The notes: a model not told the origin generated them from the sequence alone. A stretch of DNA of 64,000 nucleotides from Lacinutrix neustonica (GCF_026625145.1 NZ_CP113088.1:3141501-3205500); one strand, 5' to 3'. Positions 19,990-29,741 are shown, numbered from the stretch's first letter. Translations and numbers: made by a program.

Positions 19990-20046
19990 GACACTATAAA
20001 AAGGCAGTAATAATAATTAATAAACACAAACTTAAATTAAAACAAA

Positions 20047-20649
20047 ATGAGCAAATTAAAATCAACATTAGGTATAGTTGCGATAGCATTCATAACCTTA
20101 ACAGTAATGTCTTGTAAAGACAACAGCAAAGAACAAAATAGCACGGATGGAGACCATTCACAAATGAACCACGATAACAGTGATGGTCATCACGACGGCG
20201 AAAAGAAGGAAATGGCAATGAGTGGAGATAGTAATGCGCAAGCGGTATTAAATGACTATTTCAACTTAAAGAATGCGTTGGTGGGAGATGATAATGGCAA
20301 AGCCAAAGAACTTGGGGCAACCCTCGCAACATCCTTAGGAAATTTTGACGCCTCACAATATACCGATACCCAGCAATCGGAATTAAAGGATATTGTTGAG
20401 GATGCAGTTGAACACGCAGAACACATTTCAGAAAGTGATATAGCACACCAGCGCGAACATTTTAAAGTTTTAAGTAAAGATGTAATAGATATGGTAGCTA
20501 TAACAGGAGCAGAGATGAAGCTTTACGAGCAGTTTTGCCCTATGTATGATGGCGGTACAGCTTGGCTAAGTACTAAAGAGGAAGTGCGCAATCCATACTA
20601 TGGTAGTCAAATGTTAAAATGCGGCAAAGTACAACGTGAAATTAACTAA
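20047..20649 (+). CDS. DUF3347 lipoprotein (paralog 1)
   Basis: A 200-residue lipoprotein (lipobox VMSC at residues about 19-22) with a His/Asp-rich linker ([14 protein letters not shown]) and a C-terminal DUF3347 domain (residues about 70-200). The domain pattern includes [33 protein letters not shown] and [16 protein letters not shown], ending [10 protein letters not shown]. The FCPM and the LKCGKV cysteine suggest copper binding in the periplasm. Paralogs: 21126-21686 and the C-terminal part of the adaptor at 27129-28928. The start of the haem-binding gene abuts its stop. Confidence 0.88.
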   Translation: MSKLKSTLGIVAIAFITLTVMSCKDNSKEQNSTDGDHSQMNHDNSDGHHDGEKKEMAMSGDSNAQAVLNDYFNLKNALVGDDNGKAKELGATLATSLGNFDASQYTDTQQSELKDIVEDAVEHAEHISESDIAHQREHFKVLSKDVIDMVAITGAEMKLYEQFCPMYDGGTAWLSTKEEVRNPYYGSQMLKCGKVQREIN

Positions 20650-21102
20650 ATGAAAATTGTAAAGATTATAGCAATAATACTACTGGTAGCGTTCGTGGGA
20701 ATTCAATTTATTCCCACTACACGCAATCAAAGTGATACTGTACCGTCAACTGATTTTATGCTGGTCAATAATGTACCGGAAACTATTCAAAAAAAGTTAC
20801 AGGTATCCTGCTATGATTGCCACAGCAATAATACTCAATACCCTTGGTATAATAAGATTCAACCTGTTGCTTGGTTTTTGGAAGACCATATTAAAGAAGG
20901 CAAAGCTGAACTTAATTTCAACGAATGGGATTCATTATCCAGCCGAAGAAAAGCAAGTAAGTTAAGGTCTATTATCAAGCAGATTGAAAATGGCGAAATG
21001 CCTTTGAATTCTTACACTTTGATACATAATGAGGCAACATTTACAGAAGCTGAAGCAGAAGAGTTAATCAATTTTATCACACAATTAAAAGATAGTTTAT
21101 AA
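20650..21102 (+). CDS. Haem-binding domain protein (CxxCH)
   Basis: A 150-residue membrane-anchored protein. The N-terminal hydrophobic helix ([17 protein letters not shown]) is followed by a periplasmic c-type haem-binding motif, SCYDCHSN. The region [21 protein letters not shown] and the helical segment [21 protein letters not shown] fit the Haem_bd family. It is likely a periplasmic monohaem electron carrier. Its start codon follows the DUF3347 stop without a gap, so translation is coupled. Confidence 0.87.
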   Translation: MKIVKIIAIILLVAFVGIQFIPTTRNQSDTVPSTDFMLVNNVPETIQKKLQVSCYDCHSNNTQYPWYNKIQPVAWFLEDHIKEGKAELNFNEWDSLSSRRKASKLRSIIKQIENGEMPLNSYTLIHNEATFTEAEAEELINFITQLKDSL

Positions 21103-21125
21103 ACAATAATTTAAAAGTAATTAAA

Positions 21126-21686
21126 ATGAAAAATTTAAAAATGAGTATTGCAGCAATGCTATTGTTAGCAGTTTCTTTTACCAATGCACAGGAAAAAGAA
21201 AAAATGAACCACGATCACGGAGATATGAAAATGGACCATAGCAAAATGATGAATAAAAATAGTGACGCAAAAGCAGAAGCTATTTTAAGTGATTACTTTA
21301 ATTTAAAAGATGCTTTAGTTGCGGACGATACAAAAAAGGTAGCACAAGCAGGAACAAAATTGGTAGCCACTCTTAAAGCATTTGATATGGGTAGTTATAC
21401 AAAAGAACAACAAAAAGAGCTGGCCGATATCATAGAAGATGCTACCGAGCACGCAGAACATATTTCTGAAAGTGCGATAGACCACCAACGCGAGCACTTT
21501 AAAACGTTAAGTAAGGATATTACTGATATGGTAGCTATTACGGGTACAAAAAGCACGTTATACGAGCAATTTTGCCCAATGTATGATAAAGGTAGTGCTT
21601 GGTTAAGTACAAGTAACGAAGTTAGAAACCCGTATTACGGAAGCAAAATGCTTAAATGTGGAAAAGTTCAAAAAACTATTCAATAG
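21126..21686 (+). CDS. DUF3347 secreted protein (paralog 2)
   Basis: A 186-residue protein with a signal peptide ([11 protein letters not shown]), a Met/His-rich linker ([18 protein letters not shown]) and a DUF3347 domain (residues about 52-186) with the same [14 protein letters not shown] and [10 protein letters not shown] ends as the first paralog. The two are clearly a tandem duplication around the haem-binding gene. Paralog 1 has a lipobox, whereas this one has signal-peptidase-I-like AQ, so location probably differs. It is likely a soluble periplasmic copper-binding protein. Confidence 0.87.
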   Translation: MKNLKMSIAAMLLLAVSFTNAQEKEKMNHDHGDMKMDHSKMMNKNSDAKAEAILSDYFNLKDALVADDTKKVAQAGTKLVATLKAFDMGSYTKEQQKELADIIEDATEHAEHISESAIDHQREHFKTLSKDITDMVAITGTKSTLYEQFCPMYDKGSAWLSTSNEVRNPYYGSKMLKCGKVQKTIQ

Positions 21687-21778
21687 ATAGCCTTTTGTAT
21701 AAAAATATTTTCAATGTTCGCGTTTATTAGTTAACAGAAGGTTGTAAAATGAAAAAGATATCTGAATAGTTTTTAAGT

Positions 21779-21836
21779 CCTGTCCTGGGAAGGAAAACAA
21801 TGTTGATGGTTAGTGTTAGTTCCTTCCCTAGTCAGG
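21779..21836 (+). other. Stem-loop 1 (imperfect inverted repeat)
   Basis: A 17-nt arm (CCTGTCCTGGGAAGGAA) pairs with a 17-nt arm (TTCCTTCCCTAGTCAGG) at 14 of 17 positions across a 24-nt loop. No T-run follows directly. A second similar stem-loop is 44 bp downstream, which argues against simple termination and for a structured RNA or repeat element. Confidence 0.5.
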
Positions 21837-21879
21837 CACAACGAATTTTGAAAAAGAAAAGTTGATTTGGTTAATAGCA

Positions 21880-21941
21880 GCCTGCACAAGGGAGAGAGAT
21901 TAAATCCCTAAAATAATAACATCTCTCTTCCTAGGTCAGGC
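21880..21941 (+). other. Stem-loop 2 (imperfect inverted repeat)
   Basis: A 21-nt arm starting GCCTGCACAAGGGAGAGAG pairs with a downstream arm ending CCTAGGTCAGGC at about 17 of 21 positions, with a loop of about 17 nt. Both stem-loops open with CCTG and close with CAGG and have an AGGGA/AGGAA core. Confidence 0.5.
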
Positions 21942-22091
21942 GATTAAAAATTTATGGTGAAGAGAAGTTTAGTGAAGAGTACTTGATTGTGAGGGGTAAA
22001 CATTTTGGTTGGTTTATTGGTTAATAAAGGTTGCCTCTCATTTTCAAGTATTATTTAAAGGATTTTGCATATAAAAAAGGATGATATAACA

Positions 22092-22226
22092 ATGAAAGAG
22101 TGTTGCAAAGACGGGTGTCAAAATACAACTGAAAAGTCTGTAGTTAGAAAATGGTTCAATTACATAATATATACCATACTAATCTTAATAGTTGGTGGTG
22201 CTTTGGCGCTTCAATTATTTAGTTAA
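22092..22226 (+). CDS. 44-residue Cys-rich single-TM peptide
   Basis: A short ORF with ATG at 22092 and TAA at 22224-22226. It encodes MKECCKDGCQ followed by a basic stretch and one TM helix (about residues 25-42; YTILILIVGGALALQ). The CC and C near the N-terminus could bind metal. It starts close after the two stem-loops and ends 15 bp before the channel start. It is probably real because its reading frame, TM helix and spacing are coherent, but there is no family evidence. Confidence 0.5.
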   Translation: MKECCKDGCQNTTEKSVVRKWFNYIIYTILILIVGGALALQLFS

Positions 22227-22241
22227 GGAAATAAATTGAAA

Positions 22242-22799
22242 ATGACTAAAGTGAACACAATAGAAAAATCTGAAAGAATTGGCTTTTACAAGCAACTGTT
22301 TAAAAAGGTATTGCTTACTGCAATTATAGTGATTGCTCTATCGTTAAGTTATATACTATGGGTAGGTGTAGATTCCGCCAGCCAATTTCTACCCTTTATA
22401 ATTGTTGGTTTGGCTTTGGTCAAAACCATTTTTATCGTAAGGCTCACTTTTATACAGTTAAGTAAAATAATAGGCGAAAGTCATCAGCTAACCCACGTTC
22501 TTACTTTATTTGGGGTATTGATTATTTTGATTGTCCTTTCGTTTTCAGCAGATTATCACGCTTTATATACTTTGAACCCTGAAAATTTTAAATCGAGTAC
22601 AGCGCTCAATGGCTCATTTTCATTACAGTTTTTTGAGTTTTTATATTTCAGCTTAATTACTTTTTCATCGGTTGGCTTCGGAGATATTGTGCCATTGAAT
22701 ATTGCAGGTAAACTATTGGTAATGATGGAAGTTTTCTTGAGCTTTTTGGTATTGGTATTTGGTATTGCAAACATTAATAGAATTCACGTTAACAAATAA
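22242..22799 (+). CDS. Potassium-channel-like membrane protein
   Basis: About 185 residues from the ATG at 22242 (an in-frame TTG at 22236 is an alternative). Four TM segments are visible. The last pore region reads ITFSSVGFGDIVPL, a two-TM ion-channel pore loop with a selectivity-filter-like SVGFGD. The preceding region has TM helices with a conserved Arg (FIVRLTFIQL). It is a voltage-independent small potassium channel or a related cation channel at the inner membrane. The link to metal resistance is only positional. The next gene starts 20 bp after its stop. Confidence 0.75.
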   Translation: MTKVNTIEKSERIGFYKQLFKKVLLTAIIVIALSLSYILWVGVDSASQFLPFIIVGLALVKTIFIVRLTFIQLSKIIGESHQLTHVLTLFGVLIILIVLSFSADYHALYTLNPENFKSSTALNGSFSLQFFEFLYFSLITFSSVGFGDIVPLNIAGKLLVMMEVFLSFLVLVFGIANINRIHVNK

Positions 22800-22818
22800 C
22801 CCCTTTAAAACTATAAAT

Positions 22819-23301
22819 ATGAAAGTACTTAAAATTATTACACTCGTAACTGTTCTCATTTCAACAGTCAGCATTACCAATGCACAGAATGATAAAGATT
22901 CTAAAGATAAAAAAGATGTTATCGCAGTAATGAAAGCTTACAAAGATGCACTTCAAAACCTAACGACAGAAGGTACTTTTGAATTATTTACCGAAGATTC
23001 CAAAGTATTTGAATCTGGTGGTGTAGAAGGCTCGTATGCGCACTATATAGAACACCATTTGGGACCTGAGTTGGGGCATTTCAAAAAATTTGAATTTTCA
23101 GATTATGAAATTGATGCGGAAGTAGATTTGCCCTATGCATTTACAACCGAAACCTACATCTACACTATCGTGCTCAACCCGGATGAAAAAAGCGAAAGTA
23201 GAACAATAAAGAAAAAAGGAGTAGCAACGTCAATCTTAAAAAAGATGGATGGTAAATGGAAGATTATTAAAACACATTCTTCGTCAAGAAATGTAAAATA
23301 A
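22819..23301 (+). CDS. Secreted NTF2-like (SnoaL/DUF4440-type) protein
   Basis: A 160-residue protein with a signal peptide (ITLVTVLISTVSITNAQ) and an NTF2-like fold. The helix-rich start DVIAVMKAYKDALQNLT is followed by ELFTEDSKVFESGG and the final strand RTIKKKGVATSIL...DGKWKIIKTHSS. This is typical of DUF4440/SnoaL-like proteins, which bind small hydrophobic molecules or act as accessory enzymes. The upstream in-frame ORF start overlaps the channel gene; the ATG at 22819 is chosen because it precedes a clean signal peptide. Ligand unknown. Confidence 0.75.
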   Translation: MKVLKIITLVTVLISTVSITNAQNDKDSKDKKDVIAVMKAYKDALQNLTTEGTFELFTEDSKVFESGGVEGSYAHYIEHHLGPELGHFKKFEFSDYEIDAEVDLPYAFTTETYIYTIVLNPDEKSESRTIKKKGVATSILKKMDGKWKIIKTHSSSRNVK

Positions 23302-23311
23302 AATTTAAACT

Positions 23312-24539
23312 GTGAGCGAATTTTTAAAACAATGGGGCGAAGCAGCCTATACGACCACTGGATTTTTCTCGGATGGCACTTTGGGCTTTCATTTTGGGCT
23401 ATATCATCAGTAGTATGATACAGATTTTTGTGACTGAAAAAAGGATGCAAAAAACAATGAACGAGAGTGAAGGTAAAAGTGTACTCTTAGGCACGTTTTT
23501 CGGCTTTATAAGCAGCTCGTGTAGTTTTTCGGCTTTAGCGGGCACAAAATCTATCTTTAAAAAAGGTGCAAGCTTTGTGTCTTCCATTGCTTTTCTTCTT
23601 GCATCGACCAATCTCGTAATTGAGCTTGGAATCATCATTTCCATATTTTTGGGATGGCAGTTTGTAGTCGGCGAATATGTAGGTGGAATCCTTTTAATTC
23701 TTATTTCGTGGATTTTGATACGAATAATCAATCCTAAAAAGCTCATAGAAAAAGCGCGCAAGAATTTAGAGAACGAAGATGACGATTCAATGGATGATTC
23801 CCAAGATTGGAAAAAACAAATCAAGAAAGAAGATAGTTGGGCAAGAGTTGCCAAAAAATATAAGATGGAATGGCAGATGGTATGGAAGGACGTTACCGTT
23901 GGCTTTACCATTGCAGGTATCGTCGCAGCCTTCGTTCCCGATTCTTTCTTCCGGACACTATTTATCAATAGTGGTCAGGGCAATACAGACTTTACCTTTC
24001 TTGAAATATTGGAACATATCGTTGTAGGACCTATTGCCGCATTTTTGACTTTTATTGGCTCAATGGGTAATATTCCGTTGGCGGCATTGCTTTTTGGAAA
24101 GGGCGTGAGTTTTGCAGGGGTTATGGCTTTTATTTTTAGTGATTTGGTAGTCTTTCCTGTACTTCGTATTAACGCCAAGTATTATGGGTGGAAAATGTCG
24201 CTGTTCATTTTATTCTTACTGTTTACGGCATTAATAGGAACAGCTTTGGCTCTGCATTACTCTTTCGATTTGTTGGGTATGTTGCCTGACACATCACAAG
24301 TTAAAATACAGGACAAAGAGCATTTCAAAATTGACTATACCTTCTATTTGAATATGGCTTTTCTCGCAATTTCAGGATATCTCATATACTTAGGGTTTTT
24401 CAAGAGAAAGGATGTAGAGCACTCAATGAGCGAAATGGCACCGAAAAGTCCATTCCTTGAGAGTGTTTTAAAATATGCAGCCTATATCTGTTATATATGG
24501 TTGGCAGGTGGACTGATTGTAAAATTCTTTATACCATAA
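23312..24539 (+). CDS. ArsP-like permease (UPF0718/DUF318; one frame break)
   Basis: About 408 residues after repair, an integral membrane permease with 8-10 TM segments. The hallmark loop GFISSSCSFSALAGTKSIFKKG near residues 70-90 has a Cys in the SSC motif, as in the ArsP_1 family (YraQ-like). This family includes organoarsenical exporters and proteins of unknown substrate. A second repeat of the fold carries NIPLAALLFGKGVSFAGVMAF. The lesion at about 23370 is TCTGGATGG read as TCTCGGATGG. The start chosen is GTG at 23312, 10 bp after the previous stop. The 3' end abuts the HMA-MauE gene. Confidence 0.8.
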
Positions 24540-24541
24540 TT

Positions 24542-25302
24542 ATGAAACACACTTACCACATACAAGGGATGACCTGCAATGGTTGTCGTACCAGCGTCGA
24601 GCAGAAGCTTTCGGAAGTAAGCGGTGTCACAAATGCATCTGTAAATCTTGAAAAGGAAGAAGCCATCATACAAATGCAAGGCCATATAGATGCCGCAATA
24701 TTTCAAAAAGCACTTCCGAGAAAAATACACCATTTCAGAAAAGAAATCCGAGCAAAATGTTTTTGCGAGTACTGGTAATGGTAACGATGAAGATAACGTT
24801 TTCTCAAAAGCGGAAACTGAAAAATCAAAACTACAACAGCTGAAACCTTTGCTCATTATTTTGGGATATATCGCTATCGCAACGGTGTTACTCAATTATC
24901 AACGGGAAAATTGGAATAGTGCGATGCTCGACTTTATGGGGTTGTTCTTTATTGTTTTTAGCTTCTTTAAAATTTTAGACTTGAAAGGCTTTCCGAGATA
25001 GTTTTAGAATGTATGACCCACTTGCCAAAATAGTACCAGCCTATGCTTGGGTATATCCATTTATAGAAACAGCTCTTGGATTGATGTTCTTGATGCGTTT
25101 TGAAATACCCATCGCATTAATCGCAACCCTAATCATTTTGGGGATTACAACCGTGGGCGTAACCAAAATATTGCTGGACAAAAAATCGATACAATGCGCT
25201 TGTCCGGGTACAGCACTCAAACTACCTATGACCGAAGCTACCTTTATAGAAAACACCATTATGATTGTGATGGCAGTCGTTATGTTAACAAGAATACTTT
25301 AA
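24542..25302 (+). CDS. HMA domain fused to MauE/DoxX-type membrane protein (two lesions)
   Basis: About 252 residues after repair. Residues 1-65 are an HMA domain (GMTCNGCRTSVEQKL). After a linker there are four TM segments of a MauE/DoxX type redox-associated membrane protein, with the conserved CAC motif (QCACxGTALKLPM) near the last third. The Pro in CACPGTALK at about 25205 is unusual; relatives have Leu, which would need TCTGG instead of TCCGG. Frame breaks at about 24718 and 24995 are CCAGA read as CCGAGA. The fusion would deliver metal or electrons to a periplasmic target. ATG at 24542 is 2 bp after the permease stop. Confidence 0.78.
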
Positions 25303-25325
25303 TACACAAAATAAAACTATCACAA

Positions 25326-25911
25326 ATGAAAAAAATCATAGTAGTACTCGGTATTATCCTTTTCGCTTCCTGTAAACAAGAAGGTAAAGAGACCAAAGAA
25401 GTTGAGGCGAAAGAGGTAGAAACAGCTTCTCAAACCGCTGAACCCGACAAGAAAAAGCCATTAAGCCCACATACATCGGCAATGGCAATGATAGGCGATG
25501 CCCATATCCATATAGATTATTCATCACCAGGCGTAAGAAATAGAATTATTTTCGGTGGATTGCTGGCCTATGACCAAGTCTCGGCAGGCTGGTGCTCATA
25601 TGGCTACTTGGCTGGAAACAAATAAGGACTTAAAAGTTGATGGTAAAGAATTGATAGCTGGGAAATATGGGTTTTTTGTAATTCCAAATCAGGAAGAATG
25701 GACAATTATTTTCAACAGGAATTGGAATCAACACGGTAAGGACGACTATAACGAAAATGATGATGTATTAAGGTTTAAAGTTACGCCTAAAATTTCCAAT
25801 GAAATCAAGGAACATTTAGAGTATAAAGTAAACAAAACAACAGAGAAATCAGGAACAATCTCAATGAGTTGGGAAAAAGTCACGGTTGAATTTCCTTTTG
25901 AAATAAAGTAA
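25326..25911 (+). CDS. DUF2911 lipoprotein (one frame break)
   Basis: About 194 residues after repair. Lipobox FASC at residues about 14-17, an acidic linker, and then a DUF2911 domain. That domain shows DAHIHIDYSSPGVRNRIIFGG and LIAGKYGFFVIP, with the NPEEW-like end (NQEEWTIIFNRNWNQHG). The break is at about 25582, where TCTGGCAG is read as TCTCGGCAG; the repaired text reads DQVWQAGAHMATWLETNKD, typical of the family. DUF2911 proteins are periplasmic, of unknown function, and often near oxidases or copper genes. Confidence 0.82.
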
Positions 25912-25912
25912 T

Positions 25913-26623
25913 ATGGTCAACAGAAAAACAGCGAAATGGATTAGAAAAACGCACCGCTACTTGGGTATCTTTTTAGGTATCCAGTTCTTGATGTGGACCA
26001 TTAGCGGAATGTATTTCAGTTGGACGGATATTGATGAAATACACGGAGACCAATTTAAGAAAGAAGAACCTAAACAGGAATCTTTCAACAATTTGTTGGG
26101 TACGAATAAACTAAAAAAAGAGCAACCCATTCAAACTTTGGAATTACTGGAAATAGCTGGTAAACCTTATTATTGGATTAATGAGACCACACTTTTCAAC
26201 GCAAGTACTGGAGATATAAAAAATGGTATTACTAGAGATGAAGCAAAACAAGTGGCTACTAGATATATGTTATCAGACCTCAAAATATCAGGTATTGAAC
26301 TTATTGATGAAGTTGGAGACCATCACGAATATCGTGGTCGTCCACTTCCGGCGTATGAAATTTCGTATGAAACACCTCAAAATTTAAAGGCCTACGTGGC
26401 CATTGAAAATGGCGCATTTCAAACGGTAAGACACAGGGATTGGCGTTGGTTCGATTTCCTTTGGATGACACACACTATGGATTATCAAGGTAGAGACAAT
26501 TTTAACACATTAGTATTGCGAGGGTTTTCACTATTAGGGTTGATTACTGTATTAAGTGGTTTTTTACTTTGGTACACGTCATCCCCAACCATTAGAAAAA
26601 TAATTAAAAAGAAACGAAAATAA
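25913..26623 (+). CDS. PepSY-domain membrane protein
   Basis: A 236-residue protein. An N-terminal TM helix (RYLGIFLGIQFLMWTISGMYFSW) and a C-terminal TM helix (GLITVLSGFLLWYT) flank a periplasmic region with PepSY-like strands (SDLKISGIELIDEVGDHHEYRG, VAIENGAFQTVRHRDWRWFDF). PepSY proteins of this size often work in iron or copper reductase or uptake systems. The conserved THRYLG and the HTMDYQGRDNFN segment contain His residues suited to haem coordination. It starts 1 bp after the DUF2911 stop region. Intact. Confidence 0.78.
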   Translation: MVNRKTAKWIRKTHRYLGIFLGIQFLMWTISGMYFSWTDIDEIHGDQFKKEEPKQESFNNLLGTNKLKKEQPIQTLELLEIAGKPYYWINETTLFNASTGDIKNGITRDEAKQVATRYMLSDLKISGIELIDEVGDHHEYRGRPLPAYEISYETPQNLKAYVAIENGAFQTVRHRDWRWFDFLWMTHTMDYQGRDNFNTLVLRGFSLLGLITVLSGFLLWYTSSPTIRKIIKKKRK

Positions 26624-26645
26624 GTAACACTAAAATCAATATATA

Positions 26646-27117
26646 ATGGAAAATTCAAAAAAAAACAATTACACAAAATTTGTAGGTATGCTGGCGGCAT
26701 CATTTGTGGCAATGTACATTACAATGTACCTAAACTCTTATCAATTAGATCACGTCTATTTTAGCCTTACTCGTTTTTATATGAGTTGCTTGGGTATTGC
26801 TGCTATGGCCATTATAATGTTTGTGGCGATGCGTAATATGTACCAAAACAAAAAGAAGAATATCGCCATTGTTTTGGGTAGCATTGTGCTATTTGTTGGT
26901 GCATTAGGATTGGTACGCGACCAGAAATCAACGGTAGGAGACATATTATGGATGAAAGCAATGATACCTCACCACTCTATTGCGATTTTAACAAGTGAGC
27001 GTGCTGATATCCAAGATCCGTGAAGTTAAAAAGTTAGCTGAAGATATTATCAAGGCACAAGAAAAGGAAATTGCAGAAATGAAAGCAATGATAAAACGAT
27101 TGGAAAATAACAAATAA
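26646..27117 (+). CDS. DUF305 membrane protein (one frame break)
   Basis: About 156 residues after repair. Two or three TM segments (FVGMLAASFVAMYITMYLN; AAMAIIMFVAMRNM; IVLGSIVLFVGALGL) precede a DUF305 core of the form WMKAMIPHHSIAILTSERA, then DPEVKKLAEDIIKAQEKEIAEM and a short Lys-rich end. The MIPHH motif is typical. The break is at about 27020: CCTGAAGTT is read as CCGTGAAGTT, which otherwise gives a premature stop. DUF305 proteins are associated with copper and oxidative stress. Confidence 0.82.
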
Positions 27118-27128
27118 ATAAAATTAAA

Positions 27129-28928
27129 ATGAATAAAAACATCATTTATATAGGTGTTGCCTTGATTGTTGGCCTGTTAGGCGGCTTTCTACTATTCGGT
27201 GGAGGTTCTGCGGACAAGGCAACAAATAATGTGAAAGACACCCACGACCATTCAGAAGAAATTGCTTCTAATCAAATGTGGACGTGTTCTATGCATCCAC
27301 AGATTATGCAACGAGAACCTGGGGATTGTCCCATTTGTGGAATGGATTTAATTCCAGCCGAATCTGGTGCAGATGGCCTCAATGCCAATGAAATAAAAAT
27401 GACCGATAACGCAATGGCTCGGCCAATATCCAAACATCACTTGTAGGAAAAGGACAAATGGGAAATAATTCTCTTAAGTTATCCGGTAAGATTAAAGCCA
27501 ACGAAGAGTCAAATGCCGTACAGGTTACATATTTTGGAGGAAGAATAGAAAAACTGTACGTTAATTCTACAGGAGAACGTGTTGGAGCAGGACAACGCTT
27601 GGCAACTATTTATTCGCCGAATTGGTTGCGGCACAGCAAGAACTGCTTACCGCTTCATCATTAAAAGAATCGCAAACTGAATTGTATAAGGCTGTTAGGA
27701 ACAAACTTAAACTTTGGAAACTTTCAGAAAAGCAAATCAACGCCATAGAAACTGCTGGGAAAGTGCAAGAAAACTTTCCGGTTTTTGCAACCGTTTCAGG
27801 AACGGTAACAATGAAAATGGTAGAAGAAGGGGATTATTTAAAGCAAGGACAACCCTTATATAAAATTGCGAATCTCAATACAGTATGGGCAGAATTTGAT
27901 GCTTATGAAAATCAAATTTCATCCTTAAAAGAAGGACAGACTATTAAATTGACCACAAATGCTTATCGCAATGAGGTTTTTGATGCAAAAGTCTCATTCA
28001 TCGACCCCTTATTAAATTCTGCGACTAGAACGGTGGTTGTAAGAGCGGTCTTGCAAAATAAGAAAGACCTCTTTAAACCGGGAATGTTTGTGGAAGGGGT
28101 AATTGAGGGTACGCAAACAAGCACCGAGAATACCGTTTCCGTACCGTCAACCGCTGTTATGTGGACGGGAGAACGCTCTGTAGTCTATGTCAAAACAAAC
28201 CCTAATGAAGCTATTTTTGAAATGAGGGAAGTTTTATTGGGCAATGCCAATGGCGATAGTTATACCATTCTTGAAGGTTTAAAGAATGGAGATGAAGTCG
28301 TAACTAACGGAACGTTTACCGTAGATGCCGCTGCACAATTACAGGGAAAAAAAAGTATGATGAATGCATCTGGTGGTAAAACAATGACAGGCCACGAAGG
28401 GCATTTGGGAATGCAAGAAGATAATTCGGAGAAAATACAAATGAAGCCAACCATTCTCAAATGAAAGAAAGGATTGAAGTTTCAAACAAATTTCAGAATC
28501 AGTTAAAACAGGTTTTTGATGATTATATCCTTTTAAAAGATGCTTTGGTAAATGATGATGCCAAGGGCGCTCAACAGGCAGGAAAACAAATAAACCAATC
28601 CTTGAAAAAAGTGGATATGAAATTATTATCTGATGAAAAAGCACATAACCATTGGATGACGATTCAGAAAGAACTAAAGACCTCGGCTAATTCTATTGAG
28701 AACGAGTCAGATATAGCAACACAAAGAGCACATTTTAAACATCTTTCTGCGCATATGATAAGTAGCGTGCAACTTTTTGGGGTTAACGAAAATGTATATA
28801 TCCAGTTTTGTCCAATGGCAGACAACAACAAGGGAGCGTACTGGATAAGTTTAGAGGAAGAAGTCCGAAACCCATATTATGGTGAAGCAATGTTAACCTG
28901 TGGCGAGGTTAGGGATACATTAAAATAA
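27129..28928 (+). CDS. cusB: CusB-type RND periplasmic adaptor fused to DUF3347 (three lesions)
   Basis: About 600 residues after repair. It begins with a TM/signal anchor, then a heavy-metal-binding YHS-like segment (TCSMHPQIMQREPGDCPICG), a membrane-fusion barrel-sandwich and hairpin (LSGKIKANEESNAVQVTYF, VSGTVTMKMVEEGDYLKQGQ), and a C-terminal DUF3347 domain (KQVFDDYILLKDALVNDD, FCPMADNNKGAYWISLEEE). Breaks at about 27420, 27618 and 28427 all fit TCWGG or CCWGA with a lost base. The third makes the adaptor look separate from the DUF3347 part. Repair gives NSGENTNEANHSQMKER across the join. The protein links the pump to TolC and would pass Cu(I)/Ag(I) through methionine sites. Confidence 0.82.
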
Positions 28929-28994
28929 TCAGGTTTAGAGTTAATTGGTAAAAAGCGGATTCTTCAGACTTTGATATTTTTAAAGAGAAGAAAG

Positions 28995-29177
28995 ATGATG
29001 AGTGAAAGTAGAAGAAATAGAAGAAAAAACAAGAAAAATACATATAAGCAGAAAAATCCGATTACAAAAAAAGATAAGGTTATTGGAATTTCAGCTATGA
29101 TAGGATTATTTATTGCTGCAGTAATATTAATCATATATCTAAATTTAGAGTTTATCAAGCAGCTGTTTCATATATGA
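28995..29177 (+). CDS. Small basic single-TM protein
   Basis: About 60 residues from the Met at 28995 (MMSESRRNRRKN). An upstream Met at 28971 is possible. An extremely basic N-terminus (RRNRRKNKKNTYKQKN) precedes a single TM helix (IGISAMIGLFIAAVILIIYL). The stop overlaps the start of the HMA-AraC gene by four bases (ATGA). There is no known family. The coupling to the regulator makes it a plausible real gene, perhaps a membrane sensor or anchor. Confidence 0.45.
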   Translation: MMSESRRNRRKNKKNTYKQKNPITKKDKVIGISAMIGLFIAAVILIIYLNLEFIKQLFHI

Positions 29178-29741
29178 ATAATACAATCTACATAAAAAAT
29201 ATGGTCTGTCCGAGATGTATATCGGCAGTTTCCCAAATTTTGGTAGGCTTGAATATTGATTACAAAGCTGTCAAGTTAGGAGAAGTAGAATTGGTTTCAA
29301 TACTCAATGAGTCTGAAAAAAAATCTTTATCAAAAAAGCTACGGAATGCAGGATTTAGTTTGATTGACGACCGTAAAAGTCAGCTTATCGAGCAAATGAA
29401 AACTTTGGTTGTGGAGAAAGTACATCATTCCAATCAAGAGACCGATTTCAAATGGGCAGATATTGTTACAGGCGAACTTAACTTGGATTATAAATATTTA
29501 AGTTCTCTATTCTCGTCGGTAGAAAGTATCACGTTTGAGCAATACATTATCAACCGAGAAGATTGAACGTGTTAAAGAACTTATAGTTTACGATGAATTA
29601 ACCTTGAGTGAGATAGCTTTTCAACTACATTATAGTAGCGTTGCATACTTAAGCAATCAATTCAAAAAAGTAACGGGAATGACACCTACTCAATTCAAGA
29701 AAATATTAGATAAGAACCGTAAATCTTTAGATGAGATATAA
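29174..29741 (+). CDS. HMA-like sensor fused to AraC-type regulator (one frame break)
   Basis: About 188 residues after repair, with the same architecture as 6996-7577. The HMA-like domain has NMVCPRCISAVSQIL (Cys-x-x-Cys) at residues about 8-15. The AraC helix-turn-helix region reads AFQLHYSSVAYLSNQFKKVT and GMTPTQFKK. Break at about 29556: CCAGAAG is read as CCGAGAAG; repair gives QYIINQKIERVKELI. It overlaps the small basic gene and ends the large copper block, so it probably regulates that block. It has its own metal motif and lacks another sensor. Confidence 0.77.

Noticed and set aside
21770..21945. CRISPR array or integron attC sites
   Set aside because: Only two imperfect hairpins, not repeats with spacers, and no RYYYAAC/GTTRRRY ends, integrase IntI or cassettes.
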